Part shown: one piece after another, positions 7,893 through 16,050 of the stretch
Layout of the letters: each line of letters opens with the position of its first letter
Numbering within the stretch: the first letter of the stretch is position 1
Origin: Ignavibacteriota bacterium
Lineage (GTDB): Bacteria > Bacteroidota > Ignavibacteria > UBA10030 > SZUA-254
Reading direction: 5' to 3'
Length of the DNA stretch: 55,179 nt
Assembly (NCBI GenBank): GCA_025358305.1
Contig: JANYJZ010000031.1
Span: forward strand, 1-55,179
The notes under the pieces: generated by a model
Told to the model about the DNA's origin: nothing
What the model saw: the letters and a program-made list of their open reading frames with translations, nothing else
Database searches by the model: none
Position numbers and translations under genes: made by a program

Positions 7893-8924
7893 ATGAAGAT
7901 CGCGAAGAGGTCGTCGTTGACAGGCTCCTACGTTCTCGGTGCAATGTTACTCCTCTGCGGACGCATCTCTGCCCAGGTCCCGCAGTTCACCGAAACGGCA
8001 GTCGTGTTCCGCAATGACACCGTTCAACTCTCCGGCACATTCATCGCTCCGCGACAGAGTGAGCGCTCTCCAGCGGTGATCTTCCTTCACGGTTCCGGAC
8101 CTGCGACGCGCGCAGGCGCGCGTCCCTATGCGGAGGAGTTCGCCAAGCTGGGGATCGCCAGTCTGATCTTCGACAAGAGAGGCACCGGCTCTTCCGGCGG
8201 CTCCTGGCTCACCTCATCACTCTCCGATCTCTCGAATGACGCGATCGCCGCCGTCCGGTTTCTTAAGACCCTCGATAGTGTCGACTCGACCCGGATCGGC
8301 GTGTGGGGCGTGAGTCAAGCCGGCTGGGTCGCCACGCTCGCCGCTTCCCGGTCGACCGACATCGCGTTCATGGTCCTCATCTCCGGCGGCGGTGCAACGC
8401 CACACGAGTCCGAATTATACGCGTACCGATCGGCCATGGAAAACGCGAAGCTCCCGAAGAGCGAGATCGACGATGCGGAGCGTGTGATCAACATGTATTT
8501 CGGCTATCTCGCCACCGGAAAGGATCGCCCGGCGCTTGTTGCGGAACTCGGGAAAGATACAGGCAAGCCGTGGTACCAATATGCCACGCTCGACCGCATC
8601 CTTCCTTCCGAAGCGAACAGAACGAACTGGAGCTGGGTCGCGACGTGGGACCCCGCCCCCTCGATCGAGAAGATCACGTGCCCGGTGCTCTTAATGTTCG
8701 GCGACAGGGACATGGATATCCCGACAGAGATCGCGGTGCGGAAATGGCGCGAAGGACTGAAGAAGGCTGGAAATTCAGACAAGGCCATCGTGGTGTTTCC
8801 GGGGGCCGGACACGGCATCAGAATGCGGGAGGGCTTTACGGGAACCGGAAGGCCGCCCTTTGCGGACGGCTATGCCGAAGTGATGCTCGGCTGGCTCTGG
8901 CAGCATGTGGTGAAGAAGAAGTGA
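7893..8924 (+). CDS. Exported alpha/beta hydrolase
   Basis: 343 residues with an N-terminal signal (YVLGAMLLLCGRISAQ). Alpha/beta-hydrolase fold: oxyanion strand VIFLHGSGP, FDKRGTGSSGG, nucleophile elbow GVSQAG (Ser141), acid in MFGDRDMD and the catalytic His in FPGAGHGIRM. The arrangement fits the S9-like/dienelactone-hydrolase-like acyl hydrolases exported to the periplasm; the substrate cannot be predicted. It appears to be monocistronic: the next gene is convergent. Confidence 0.88.
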   Translation: MKIAKRSSLTGSYVLGAMLLLCGRISAQVPQFTETAVVFRNDTVQLSGTFIAPRQSERSPAVIFLHGSGPATRAGARPYAEEFAKLGIASLIFDKRGTGSSGGSWLTSSLSDLSNDAIAAVRFLKTLDSVDSTRIGVWGVSQAGWVATLAASRSTDIAFMVLISGGGATPHESELYAYRSAMENAKLPKSEIDDAERVINMYFGYLATGKDRPALVAELGKDTGKPWYQYATLDRILPSEANRTNWSWVATWDPAPSIEKITCPVLLMFGDRDMDIPTEIAVRKWREGLKKAGNSDKAIVVFPGAGHGIRMREGFTGTGRPPFADGYAEVMLGWLWQHVVKKK

Positions 8925-8969
8925 TCGAAGCATGGTGGTGCGGTCCCTCTCCCCCTCCCCTGCCGAGCG

Positions 8970-9137
8970 TTACTTCCATCCTCGTTTTTTCTTTTCGATC
9001 AGTACCTGGGCATCGACGGGCGCCGCGCAGATCGGGCAGGCGTAGCGGCGCGTCGTTTCGTTGAAGTCGGGCTCCCGAACCTGTTTGCAGTTCGGGCAAC
9101 GGATCGTAATGGGCTGTTCCTCTTTCGGCTTGGGCAT
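8970..9137 (-). CDS. Small zinc-ribbon protein
   Basis: 55 residues from the ATG at 9137 (an adjacent ATG at 9140 is equally possible; AGAGAG lies just upstream). Two knuckles, IRCPNCKQ and YACPICAAP, about 20 residues apart, form a classic four-Cys zinc ribbon. The tail is basic (EKKKRGWK). Such minimal ribbons bind nucleic acid or partner proteins; the role is unknown. It lies between two hydrolase genes and reads leftward. Confidence 0.7.
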   Translation of the reverse strand: MPKPKEEQPITIRCPNCKQVREPDFNETTRRYACPICAAPVDAQVLIEKKKRGWK

Positions 9138-9297
9138 CATCTCTCTAGCTATGTGTGAAACTGATCTTGGGTGAACACAACCGCCGCGCACCGGGCCAGA
9201 GTCAGCCCGGAAATCAGGGGAAGGTCAGGGATTCCAGCGTTCAAAGTACTGAAAATCCGCCCATGGTTCAAATATCCGAAGCTGTCGCTCTGCCTTT

Positions 9298-9325
9298 TTG
9301 CGCGGTAACTTATTTTCCCTACATT
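9298..9325 (+). promoter_or_regulatory. Candidate promoter of hydrolase 9375-10304
   Basis: TTGCGC (9298-9303), 16 bases, TACATT (9320-9325), about 43 bases before the predicted leader end. Weaker -35 than the other promoters in the window. Confidence 0.4.
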
Positions 9326-9374
9326 AGAGCGCAGCTCCCTGAGCAATAATCGCATTCACAACCCCCTGACTCCC

Positions 9375-10304
9375 ATGAACAGATACGCTCTCGTCGCGAT
9401 TGCCTTCTTCCTCCCCCTTCTCGTCGTCGGGAGAACCGCCCCTGCGGCCAAAGAGGGATTCGTCAAGGTCAACGGCACGGAACTTTACTATCACGTCATC
9501 GGAGAGGGGGCCCCGATCCTCGTCCTCCACGGCGGACCGGGTCTGAACCACACCTACTTCCTGCCACAGATGGAAGGGCTTGCGAAACACTGCAAACTCA
9601 TTTTCTTCGACCAGCGCGCGACGGGACGCTCCTCGATGGACGTCGACACGGGCTCGGTGAACCTCGCGAACGCCGTCGAGGACATCGAGGGAATGCGCAA
9701 GGCATTCGACCTCGGCGAGATGAACCTCCTCGGGCACTCGACCGGCGGCCTCCTTGCGATGGAGTATGCCATCAAGCATCCGGATCACCTGCGCTCGCTC
9801 ATCCTCGTCACCACGACGGCCGCCAGTTCGGAGCTGCGGATGAAGGCGTTCTACAACATGCAGGAGCGAACAACACGCGAAGACAGCATCGGCCAGGAGG
9901 AGATGCAGCAGTCAGAAGGGTTCAAGAAGCGTGAGCCCGCAGCAATGTCGAAGTTCTTCCGGTATCTCTTCGGCTCAAATTTCTACGATCACAAGTTCGC
10001 CGACAGCCTCACGCTCCAGTTCGACACGAACTACGCCAGGAGCGCCAAGCTCTCACGGGGATTGAACCGGGACCTGAACCATTACGACATCCACGACTCA
10101 CTGAAGAACATCACCTGTCCGACCTTGATCGTGGAGACGGACTACGACCGCAATCTGCCCGAATCGATGGACAAGATCCACGCGCACATCGCGAACTCGA
10201 AGATCGCACTGATCAAGCACAGCGGGCACTTTCCGTTCATCGAAGCGCCGGCGGAGTTCTTCAAGATCGTGACGGATTTTGTGGAGCACCCCTCGACGAA
10301 GTAG
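9375..10304 (+). CDS. Exported proline-iminopeptidase-like alpha/beta hydrolase
   Basis: 309 residues. N-terminal signal (ALVAIAFFLPLLVVGR). Features of the family: LHGGPGLNHTYFLPQ, FFDQRATGRSS, nucleophile GHSTGG (Ser122), acid in ETDYDRN and His in HSGHFPFIEAP. The HGGPG box and DQR-GRS strand are the hallmark of prolyl-iminopeptidase-type S33 enzymes, which release N-terminal Pro or related residues from peptides; many relatives act on other esters or amides. Export to the periplasm is inferred from the signal. Confidence 0.88.
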   Translation: MNRYALVAIAFFLPLLVVGRTAPAAKEGFVKVNGTELYYHVIGEGAPILVLHGGPGLNHTYFLPQMEGLAKHCKLIFFDQRATGRSSMDVDTGSVNLANAVEDIEGMRKAFDLGEMNLLGHSTGGLLAMEYAIKHPDHLRSLILVTTTAASSELRMKAFYNMQERTTREDSIGQEEMQQSEGFKKREPAAMSKFFRYLFGSNFYDHKFADSLTLQFDTNYARSAKLSRGLNRDLNHYDIHDSLKNITCPTLIVETDYDRNLPESMDKIHAHIANSKIALIKHSGHFPFIEAPAEFFKIVTDFVEHPSTK

Positions 10305-10305
10305 G

Positions 10306-10917
10306 TCAGCTGCGCTGACCTGCGGCCTTGCTGATCTGCCGGTCATGGATGTGCGACAAGAGAATCACCATGACACTCGCGCCGATGATCGCACAGAGCA
10401 TGTCCGACTGCGTGTCCCAGACATCCCCCTGCGTCCCGAGGAACGCCTCCGCCGACTGGCCCGACGTGACCGCGACGAACCATTCAAGGAGCTCGTAGAG
10501 CACGGAGATCGTCGCGCAGACGGTGACCGTGAGGAACGCGAGCCACGCTCCCCGCTTCACGACCTCCAGTCGAATGAAGAGCTCCCGCGCGATCATCGCG
10601 GGCACGAACCCCTGCACGAAATGCCCCACCTTGTCGTAGTTGTTGCGCGACTGATGGAAGGTGTCCCTCACCCAGTTGAAGAGCGGCACCTGCGCGTAGG
10701 TGTAGTGCCCTCCGACGAACAGGATGTAACAGTGGAGAAGAATGAAGACGTACGTCATGTCGGAGAACCGGAACCGCCGGTAGGTGACGGTGAGCGCGAT
10801 GAGGCCGAGCATTGCCGGAAAGGTCTCGAGGATCCAGGTGAAGTAATCGTGCGGGTTGATCCCGGACCAGGCGAGGCCGAGGAAGAAGAGGCCGACGAGA
10901 ACGAGATGCTTTTTCAT
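10306..10917 (-). CDS. YjdF-like (DUF2238) inner-membrane protein
   Basis: 203 residues from ATG 10917, which has GGGGGAG upstream; a GTG at 10947 overlapping the previous stop (GTGA) is an alternative start. Six or so membrane segments. The DUF2238 signature is clear: GGHYTYAQVP, RNNYDKVGHFVQGFVPA, YELLEWFVA and GTQGDVWDTQSDM. The family is widespread and its function is not established. Last gene of a three-gene leftward operon with a methyltransferase and a small membrane protein. Confidence 0.85.
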   Translation of the reverse strand: MKKHLVLVGLFFLGLAWSGINPHDYFTWILETFPAMLGLIALTVTYRRFRFSDMTYVFILLHCYILFVGGHYTYAQVPLFNWVRDTFHQSRNNYDKVGHFVQGFVPAMIARELFIRLEVVKRGAWLAFLTVTVCATISVLYELLEWFVAVTSGQSAEAFLGTQGDVWDTQSDMLCAIIGASVMVILLSHIHDRQISKAAGQRS

Positions 10918-10943
10918 GGGCCGAAGAGCTCCCCCTGTGCGCG

Positions 10944-11273
10944 TCACGATCCCCCTCCGTCAAGAAGTTTCCTGATGCCGGCCCCGGCATATGCTCCCGC
11001 CATTCCCGCCGCCAGTGCGATGAGCGTCGCGGGCTCGCGCCTGAGGATGAGCCCGAAGAGTGGGACCCAGCCGCCCACGGCGAGTCCCCACACCCAGGGA
11101 CGGCGCGGCACGGCGGTCCCAAGCATCGCGGAGAATGTGAAAATAAGCCCCGCCGTGATCCCGGTGTCGTCCCAGTTGGGCCGCGAGTCGATCCAGGTGA
11201 TGAAGAGGCCCGCTCCAATGGCGACCGCCAAGAGGACGAGCGATACACTCGTCCACCCTTTCACTGGTGTCAT
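10944..11273 (-). CDS. Small membrane protein
   Basis: 109 residues. Its ATG overlaps the stop of the methyltransferase gene (ATGA), so translation is coupled. Three hydrophobic segments (VSLVLLAVAIGAGLFITWI, an Ile/Thr/Gly-rich one, and LIALAAGMAGAYAGAGI). No family recognised; shape resembles small uncharacterised membrane proteins with no catalytic motif. It shares an operon with the methyltransferase and the YjdF-like protein. Confidence 0.7.
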   Translation of the reverse strand: MTPVKGWTSVSLVLLAVAIGAGLFITWIDSRPNWDDTGITAGLIFTFSAMLGTAVPRRPWVWGLAVGGWVPLFGLILRREPATLIALAAGMAGAYAGAGIRKLLDGGGS

Positions 11274-12010
11274 GAGTGTTCTCCGAGGTAGAAGTTCGTT
11301 TCGAGCTGGTGCTTCACAGGATGGTCGAGGAATTCCGACGCATACGGGCGGCACTTTTCCAAGAGCAGAAATATCCCCCAGGCCATATTCGGGAGGAGCG
11401 CGCTCAACGGCCGTGCGACCAAGGGCGGAAAGGGATAGAAGTTGCTCCCGCTGAATTTCCGGAGTCCGTACCCGCCGGGGAACGGTCCGTCCACCAAGGC
11501 GAGGAGATCGCTCTTCGTATATCCCCGGACATGTGCGGACTGATTCTGGAGGCAGGTCGGCTGTTTCCCGAGCGCGAGGAGGCACCGGTTGTGAAAGGCG
11601 GCGAGGTTCGGAACGCCGATGATGAGCGACCCGTCGACGCGCAGGATACGGCTCGCTTCGTGGAGGACCCAGAAGATCTCCTTCACATGCTCGAGGATCT
11701 GGTTTGCCATGACGACGTCCACGGAGCCGTCAGCGAACGGGAAACGGTCGCGTTCGATGTTGAGCGCATGGACCTCGATCCCGCGGGCCCGGAGTTCCTT
11801 CTGGTAGGGAGGGTAGACCTCGATCGCGTGAAGGGCCGCTTTCGGGTTCGCGTCGAGAGCCAAGAGCAGGTCATCCCCTCTTCCCGCGCCGATATCGAGG
11901 ACGACGTCCATTTTCCCGGCCGACGCAAGGCGAAGGTATTTCCCCATGTTCCGCCGGCCGTAATTCAAAGAGCGGTCGATCACCCCTTTCAAGGGCTCGT
12001 TCCGGATCAT
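11270..12010 (-). CDS. SAM-dependent methyltransferase (class I)
   Basis: 246 residues. Motif I is LDIGAGRGDDLL, followed by the acidic end of strand 2 (HAIEVYP), ADGSVDVVMANQILEHV (motif II region) and LRVDGSLIIGVPN (post II). This is the Methyltransf_11 layout seen in enzymes for lipids, quinones and cell-surface sugars. The C-terminus has an extra domain (NFYPFPPLVARPLSALLPN). First gene of the operon; promoter at 12058-12086. The substrate is unknown, but the company of two membrane proteins hints at a lipid or envelope substrate (inference). Confidence 0.85.
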   Translation of the reverse strand: MIRNEPLKGVIDRSLNYGRRNMGKYLRLASAGKMDVVLDIGAGRGDDLLLALDANPKAALHAIEVYPPYQKELRARGIEVHALNIERDRFPFADGSVDVVMANQILEHVKEIFWVLHEASRILRVDGSLIIGVPNLAAFHNRCLLALGKQPTCLQNQSAHVRGYTKSDLLALVDGPFPGGYGLRKFSGSNFYPFPPLVARPLSALLPNMAWGIFLLLEKCRPYASEFLDHPVKHQLETNFYLGEHS

Positions 12011-12057
12011 GTTCGTACCCTCAGGCCTGTGCTGCCAATTCTCTTCATCGTGTGATG

Positions 12058-12086
12058 AATATACCGGTCATGCCTCACAGAAGCAA
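12058..12086 (-). promoter_or_regulatory. Promoter of the methyltransferase operon
   Basis: Minus strand TTGCTT (12086-12081), 17 bases, TATATT (12063-12058); predicted start near 12051, leader of about 41 bases. Confidence 0.6.
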
Positions 12087-12256
12087 GGAACGCCTCTGAC
12101 AATGCGGGATCATCACTTGAACGGAAACCGCTTTCTTCGTATCGTGATGGATGAGCGTGGTCGACACGACCTTTTCTGGGTGCCTCCCTTACACGATGAG
12201 TGTGTTTGCCCCTTCGGTCGATCTTGCTGGAGATGATCATAACGCACAGAGAACCT

Positions 12257-12331
12257 ATGAGCACACGCATCGGCATCCTCGATATCCCGCAATACGACCG
12301 GGTGCACGCACGGAAAGCCCTCCGGCCGTGA
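12257..12331 (+). CDS. 24-residue frame overlapping the Old Yellow Enzyme start
   Basis: ATG at 12257 opens a 24-codon frame (MSTRIGILDIPQYDRV, then HARKALRP) whose TGA at 12329-12331 overlaps the GTG start of the next gene as GTGA. Third positions are GC-rich (19 of 24), like genuine genes here, and AGAGAA precedes the ATG. It may be a leader peptide that couples translation, or the 5' remnant of a lost gene. No family recognised. Confidence 0.4.
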   Translation: MSTRIGILDIPQYDRVHARKALRP

Positions 12332-13419
12332 GCAACCCAACGGCACCCATCCTCTTCACGCCCCTTGCGTTCGGACCGCGGATGCTCCGCAATCGCCTCG
12401 TCATGGCGCCGATGACGCGGAACCGCGCGCCGGGAAACGTGCCGAACTCCCTCATGGCCCGCTACTACCGCCAGCGCGCCTCGGCCGGTCTCATCATCAC
12501 TGAAGGGACCTCCCCCTCGCCGAACGGCCTCGGCTATGTGCGTATCCCGGGGATCTTCTCCCGGGAACAGGTCGAGGGCTGGAAGGAGATCGCGCGCGCG
12601 GTCCATGACGAGGGAGGGACGATCTTCCTCCAGCTCATGCACACCGGCCGGATCGGCCATCAGAACAACCTCCCTCCTGGAGCCCGGGTCCTCGCCCCTT
12701 CTGCTGTCGCCGCCAAGGGAACGATCCACGCCGCAGGCGAAGGCCGCGTTCCCTTTCCGGTACCGTCAGCGATGAGCGTCGAGGAGATCGCGGCCGCGAC
12801 GGCCGAATACGCCGCGGCCGCCCGGAACGCGGTCGAAGCGGGCTTCGACGGCGTAGAACTCCACGGCGCGAACGGTTACCTCATCGAAGAGTTCATCCGG
12901 CCGACCACGAACGTCAGAGCCGACGGGTACGGCGGTTCGGTCGAGGGCCGGGCGCGATTCGCCCTCGAGGTCGCCGCAGCTGCCGCCGACGCGATCGGGA
13001 AGGACCGCGTTGGCATCCGGCTCTCGCCGTTCGGCATCACGAACGACATGCACGACCACGGGGGCATGGAAGAGGACTATCGGTTCATTGTGGAGGAACT
13101 CGGCAGGATCGGGCTCCTCTATGTGCACCTTGTCGATCCCGGAGCGATGGGAGGTTCTCCTCTCGCCGACGAAGTGAAGCGGACGATGCGCGAGGCGTTT
13201 CCGGGACTGCTAATGTTGTGCGGGGGATACGACGCGGTGCGTGCCGAGGAGGATCTCGCGGCGGGCCGCGCCGACCTCATCGCGGTGGGACGGCCGTTCC
13301 TTGCCAATCCCGACCTCCCGGAGCGCTGGAGGCGCGCTCTCCCCCTCAATACGCCCGACAGGGCGACCTTCTACACCGACGGCGAACAGGGATACATCGA
13401 CTATCCCGCCGCGACGTAG
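12328..13419 (+). CDS. NADH:flavin oxidoreductase, Old Yellow Enzyme family
   Basis: 363 residues from GTG 12328, which puts the conserved ILFTPLAFGPRMLRNRLVM opening near the N-terminus; no other start fits. Landmarks: MAPMTRNRA (FMN site), the substrate pair in VELHGANGYLIEEFIRP, ADGYGGSVEGRARF, and the FMN-phosphate site GRPFLANPDLPERW. The family uses NAD(P)H and FMN to reduce activated alkenes, nitro compounds or nitrate esters; it is cytosolic. Translationally coupled to the short frame upstream; convergent with the MOSC gene. Confidence 0.93.
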   Translation: MSNPTAPILFTPLAFGPRMLRNRLVMAPMTRNRAPGNVPNSLMARYYRQRASAGLIITEGTSPSPNGLGYVRIPGIFSREQVEGWKEIARAVHDEGGTIFLQLMHTGRIGHQNNLPPGARVLAPSAVAAKGTIHAAGEGRVPFPVPSAMSVEEIAAATAEYAAAARNAVEAGFDGVELHGANGYLIEEFIRPTTNVRADGYGGSVEGRARFALEVAAAAADAIGKDRVGIRLSPFGITNDMHDHGGMEEDYRFIVEELGRIGLLYVHLVDPGAMGGSPLADEVKRTMREAFPGLLMLCGGYDAVRAEEDLAAGRADLIAVGRPFLANPDLPERWRRALPLNTPDRATFYTDGEQGYIDYPAAT

Positions 13420-13435
13420 CGCGCAATGCGTGCGA

Positions 13436-14083
13436 TCACTCCTCTTCTTCGAGGAGCGACTGGAAGTGGTCCCGAAGCCTTTCCGGGAGGAACTCCGCCC
13501 CGGCCGCCCGGGCGATGAGCGCCGCGTCGTCCGATCCTTCCAAGAGCATCCGTCCGACGTCGCGGATGGAGATCCTGTTGTCGGTCTCCCCCGTCTTCAC
13601 GAACGGACCGTCCGGAGTCACCAACCCCTCCTTCACCACTCGGAAATAGACACCGTAGCGTCTGGCGACGGCGAACTTCTTGATGATCCGCTGTGTGCCG
13701 AAGCGTATCCCGAGTTTGTAGCACGGGAGCCGCGGCTGAACGGCGACGAGTTCCGCTGTCCCGGCCGAGAACCGGTCGCCGACGCAGACATCGTCCTCGA
13801 AGAGCCCACCCTCGATCGTCAGGTTCTCGCCGAACATGCCGAACGGAAGATCGTCGCGGAAGAGTTCCTCCTTCCAGAGGGCGTAGTATTCCGCGGCATA
13901 GGCGTAGACCGCCTTGTCGGGACCTCCGTGGACGCTGAGGTCGGCCTGCGCGTCCCCTTCGAGATTGAGCATGCCGAGCCGGAGGGGCCGGACGGCCGGC
14001 TCCTTATAGATTCCTGTGGAAACAGATTCCCCCCGCCACCGGATGGTGCGGGGAAGGCTGACGTTGAGCGAAACGATCTTCAT
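13436..14083 (-). CDS. MOSC-domain protein, YiiM-like
   Basis: 215 residues. Starts MKIVSLNVSLP and carries the MOSC blocks: DLSVHGGPDKAVYAYAAEYY, FGENLTIEGG, VCVGDRFSAG and the conserved Cys in QPRLPCYKLGIRFG. C-terminal 3-alpha extension as in YiiM. MOSC proteins bind molybdenum cofactor; YiiM relatives reduce N-hydroxylated compounds such as 6-hydroxylaminopurine. Promoter at 14112-14140 is near consensus. The gene converges on the oxidoreductase with only 16 bases between stops. Confidence 0.9.
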   Translation of the reverse strand: MKIVSLNVSLPRTIRWRGESVSTGIYKEPAVRPLRLGMLNLEGDAQADLSVHGGPDKAVYAYAAEYYALWKEELFRDDLPFGMFGENLTIEGGLFEDDVCVGDRFSAGTAELVAVQPRLPCYKLGIRFGTQRIIKKFAVARRYGVYFRVVKEGLVTPDGPFVKTGETDNRISIRDVGRMLLEGSDDAALIARAAGAEFLPERLRDHFQSLLEEEE

Positions 14084-14111
14084 TTTGGGTGATGGCTGGT
14101 TGCGCGGGCAA

Positions 14112-14140
14112 AATATAGGGAGAATTCACCGGAGTGTCAA
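14112..14140 (-). promoter_or_regulatory. Promoter of the MOSC gene
   Basis: Minus strand TTGACA (14140-14135), 17 bases, TATATT (14117-14112); start predicted near 14105, about 22 bases before the ATG. Confidence 0.75.
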
Positions 14141-14281
14141 TATTGGACGAAAAGCGATATGCCGGGCTCTGAAATCAAGACTCCCATAAATCGAGCCGTT
14201 TTGTCAGCGAATTCGCCGCCGGCGAAGGCATGATGTGAACGGGTAAAATGCGCATCCGCGTTGAATTTCACGGCTTCCGCC

Positions 14282-14310
14282 TTGACTTTGAAGCGATTTC
14301 TTAGTAAAAT
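14282..14310 (+). promoter_or_regulatory. Promoter A of the exported-protein/matrixin locus
   Basis: TTGACT (14282-14287), 17 bases, TAAAAT (14305-14310). The -10 lies inside a perfect 14-bp palindrome AGTAAAATTTTACT (14303-14316). The spacer shares CGATTTCTT with promoter B at 15154-15182. Leader to the ATG at 14500 is about 183 bases. Confidence 0.7.
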
Positions 14311-14499
14311 TTTACTGACCATTTCGTGGCCTTCCGGTCACGTCTCAGTTTCGAACGGTTCTGCGGGTGGAACTGCGCGCTGGGAGGATGCACGAAGCGC
14401 ATTGCCATCTATTTCCAGAGTGGTGCTGGCTACTTCCGGTACGTCGCACCAGGGCGGCGGCGTCACTCTCACCTTACACTTTCTGCGGGAATTCAGACC

Positions 14500-15027
14500 A
14501 TGACTCCGCGATCAGCGTTCGGCGTCCTCTGCGCTCTCCTTCTTGGCGTCGGTTCGATCGCCGCGCAGGCGCCGGCGACAAAACTCGGTCCGCGTCCCAT
14601 CGTTCCTCCCCCCTCTGCCCTTGCGTCGCGGATCGGGCTGCAGGAACTCACGAGACAGTCCGACGTCATCGCGATCGGCAAGATCACCGAGTTCCGTTCC
14701 GACTGGAACTCCACCAGGACGCGCGTCTTCCCGCGCGCGATCCTGACGACGAGCGAGTACCTCAAGGCAGCCCAGACCTCGCCGACGATCGGGATCATCG
14801 TGCAGGAATCGGGTCCGGACGCCGTTCGCTTCCAGAAGGATGAAGAAGTGTTCGTGTTCCTCCGGAAGGACCTTGACGGCAACCTTGAGGTCTTGGGCGG
14901 GATCCAGGGAAAGTTCGCCATCACCAAGGACATCCGGACGGCGAAGAAGATGGTCTCGACCTACACGACGCTCGATGATATGAAAACGCAGGTCACGGGC
15001 TACCTCCGGACCGGCACTGCGAAGTAA
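14500..15027 (+). CDS. Exported protein, first of two paralogues beside a matrixin-type protease
   Basis: 175 residues. Signal peptide (FGVLCALLLGVGSIAAQ). The body aligns with the next gene product: LTRQSDVIAIGKITEF against LAQQSDVVAVGRVDHM, DWNSTRTRVF against EWNADRSRIQ, QKDEEVFVFLRKDLDGNLEV against NEDVLLFASKDTKGNLRV, then a GKF/GKY strand. From memory, proteins with this S-D-V-x-V-G-x-V, T-R-V, GEE-VLF plan are common next to secreted matrixin-type zinc proteases and remain uncharacterised. An accessory or inhibitory role for the downstream protease is a guess. Confidence 0.7.
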   Translation: MTPRSAFGVLCALLLGVGSIAAQAPATKLGPRPIVPPPSALASRIGLQELTRQSDVIAIGKITEFRSDWNSTRTRVFPRAILTTSEYLKAAQTSPTIGIIVQESGPDAVRFQKDEEVFVFLRKDLDGNLEVLGGIQGKFAITKDIRTAKKMVSTYTTLDDMKTQVTGYLRTGTAK

Positions 15028-15412
15028 CGCCGTTCCCCGCGACCCCCGGACGTCTCAGGCGAGTCGTGAGGGGTCATTACCGCTTGTTTGGCTTTTCAAC
15101 GCTTCCGAACCTGAGGTACGGGGAGGAAAACGAGAAAGCCAGAGTTCGAAATCTTGACTTTTATACGATTTCTTGGTAGTTTTGGCCGTAGGTTTTCCCA
15201 CGGAGCGCAACGGCCGCGCAAGCGGTCACGACCCAAACTGATGCACCGATTTTTCTATCCCCCGGATATTTCGTTGTCCCTCGATCCGCGGGGAACATCA
15301 CGGAGGCGACATCAGAATGTCGGAAAATAAGACTCTTTAGTGCGAGATCTCCGATCGGAGACGAACTCTCGACGCGCAAATTTCTTTTTCATCATACACA
15401 AGGAACACCACC
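15028..15412. other. Intergenic region with promoter B
   Basis: 385 bases: promoter at 15154-15182, then a leader of about 224 bases that contains a perfect 14-bp palindrome TCTCCGATCGGAGA (15348-15361) about 50 bases before the ATG. No gene was seen. Confidence 0.5.
15154..15182 (+). promoter_or_regulatory. Promoter B, near-duplicate of promoter A
   Basis: TTGACT (15154-15159), 17 bases, TAGTTT (15177-15182). Shares CTTGACTTT, CGATTTCTT and GTA at identical spacing with promoter A, so the promoter was duplicated along with the gene. Confidence 0.65.
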
Positions 15413-16009
15413 ATGTCAATCGCTTCCCGACCTTCCGCACGCCGCCCGCAAGGGATGGCGGGAGTGCTTCGCCTCTGCGCAGCCCTCCTCCTCATCGCCG
15501 CGTTCGCTCTCGGCACGCTCGATGCGCAGACGAGCGCTGCAAAGAAGTTGCCCGGCAGCTCGAAGCCGGCACCCGCGATCATGATCGACCAGCTTGCCCA
15601 GCAATCAGACGTCGTTGCGGTCGGCAGGGTCGACCACATGGTGTCGGAATGGAACGCCGACAGGTCCCGCATCCAGACGCGGGTGACGCTTGCAGTCGAA
15701 CAGACGATCAAAGGCGAAACGCCCGACGCGTCCATGACCGTCATCATCCCCGGCGGCGAGGTGGACGGTGTCGGCGAGCTCTACACCCACATGGTCACCT
15801 TCCAACAGAACGAGGACGTCCTTCTCTTCGCGAGCAAGGACACGAAGGGCAACCTTCGCGTCACCTCCGGGACGGACGGGAAGTACCTCATTCAAAAGGA
15901 CGCCAAGACAGGCTTCCGGCATATCCCGAACCTCGGAAGCGTCGACGAATTGAGCGCCAGGATCAAGAGCAATATCAAGGCGCAGCAGACCGGATCCAAG
16001 AGCAACTAA
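15413..16009 (+). CDS. Exported protein, second paralogue
   Basis: 198 residues with a signal peptide (LRLCAALLLIAAFALGTLDAQ); AAGGAA precedes the ATG. Same fold plan as the product of 14500-15027, plus the block VIIPGGEVDGVGELYTHMV that I associate with proteins paired with matrixins. The gene is 41 bases upstream of the giant protease gene, very likely in the same transcript. Role unknown; a periplasmic partner, chaperone or inhibitor of the protease is possible. Confidence 0.72.
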   Translation: MSIASRPSARRPQGMAGVLRLCAALLLIAAFALGTLDAQTSAAKKLPGSSKPAPAIMIDQLAQQSDVVAVGRVDHMVSEWNADRSRIQTRVTLAVEQTIKGETPDASMTVIIPGGEVDGVGELYTHMVTFQQNEDVLLFASKDTKGNLRVTSGTDGKYLIQKDAKTGFRHIPNLGSVDELSARIKSNIKAQQTGSKSN

Positions 16010-16050
16010 ACAGCGACCATCACACGTAGCGTATCACAAAGGATCTCCCC

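Larger units (their letters stand above)
14084..14499. other. Divergent intergenic region with two promoters
   Basis: 416 bases. Contains the MOSC promoter on the minus strand (14112-14140), the rightward promoter 14282-14310 with a palindrome on its -10, and then a long untranslated leader of about 180 bases before the exported-protein gene. No gene was seen in it. Confidence 0.5.

Noticed and set aside
14137-14322. 60-codon minus-strand frame upstream of the MOSC gene
   Set aside because: Overlaps promoter A and its palindrome and the MOSC promoter; no ribosome-binding site or coding bias.
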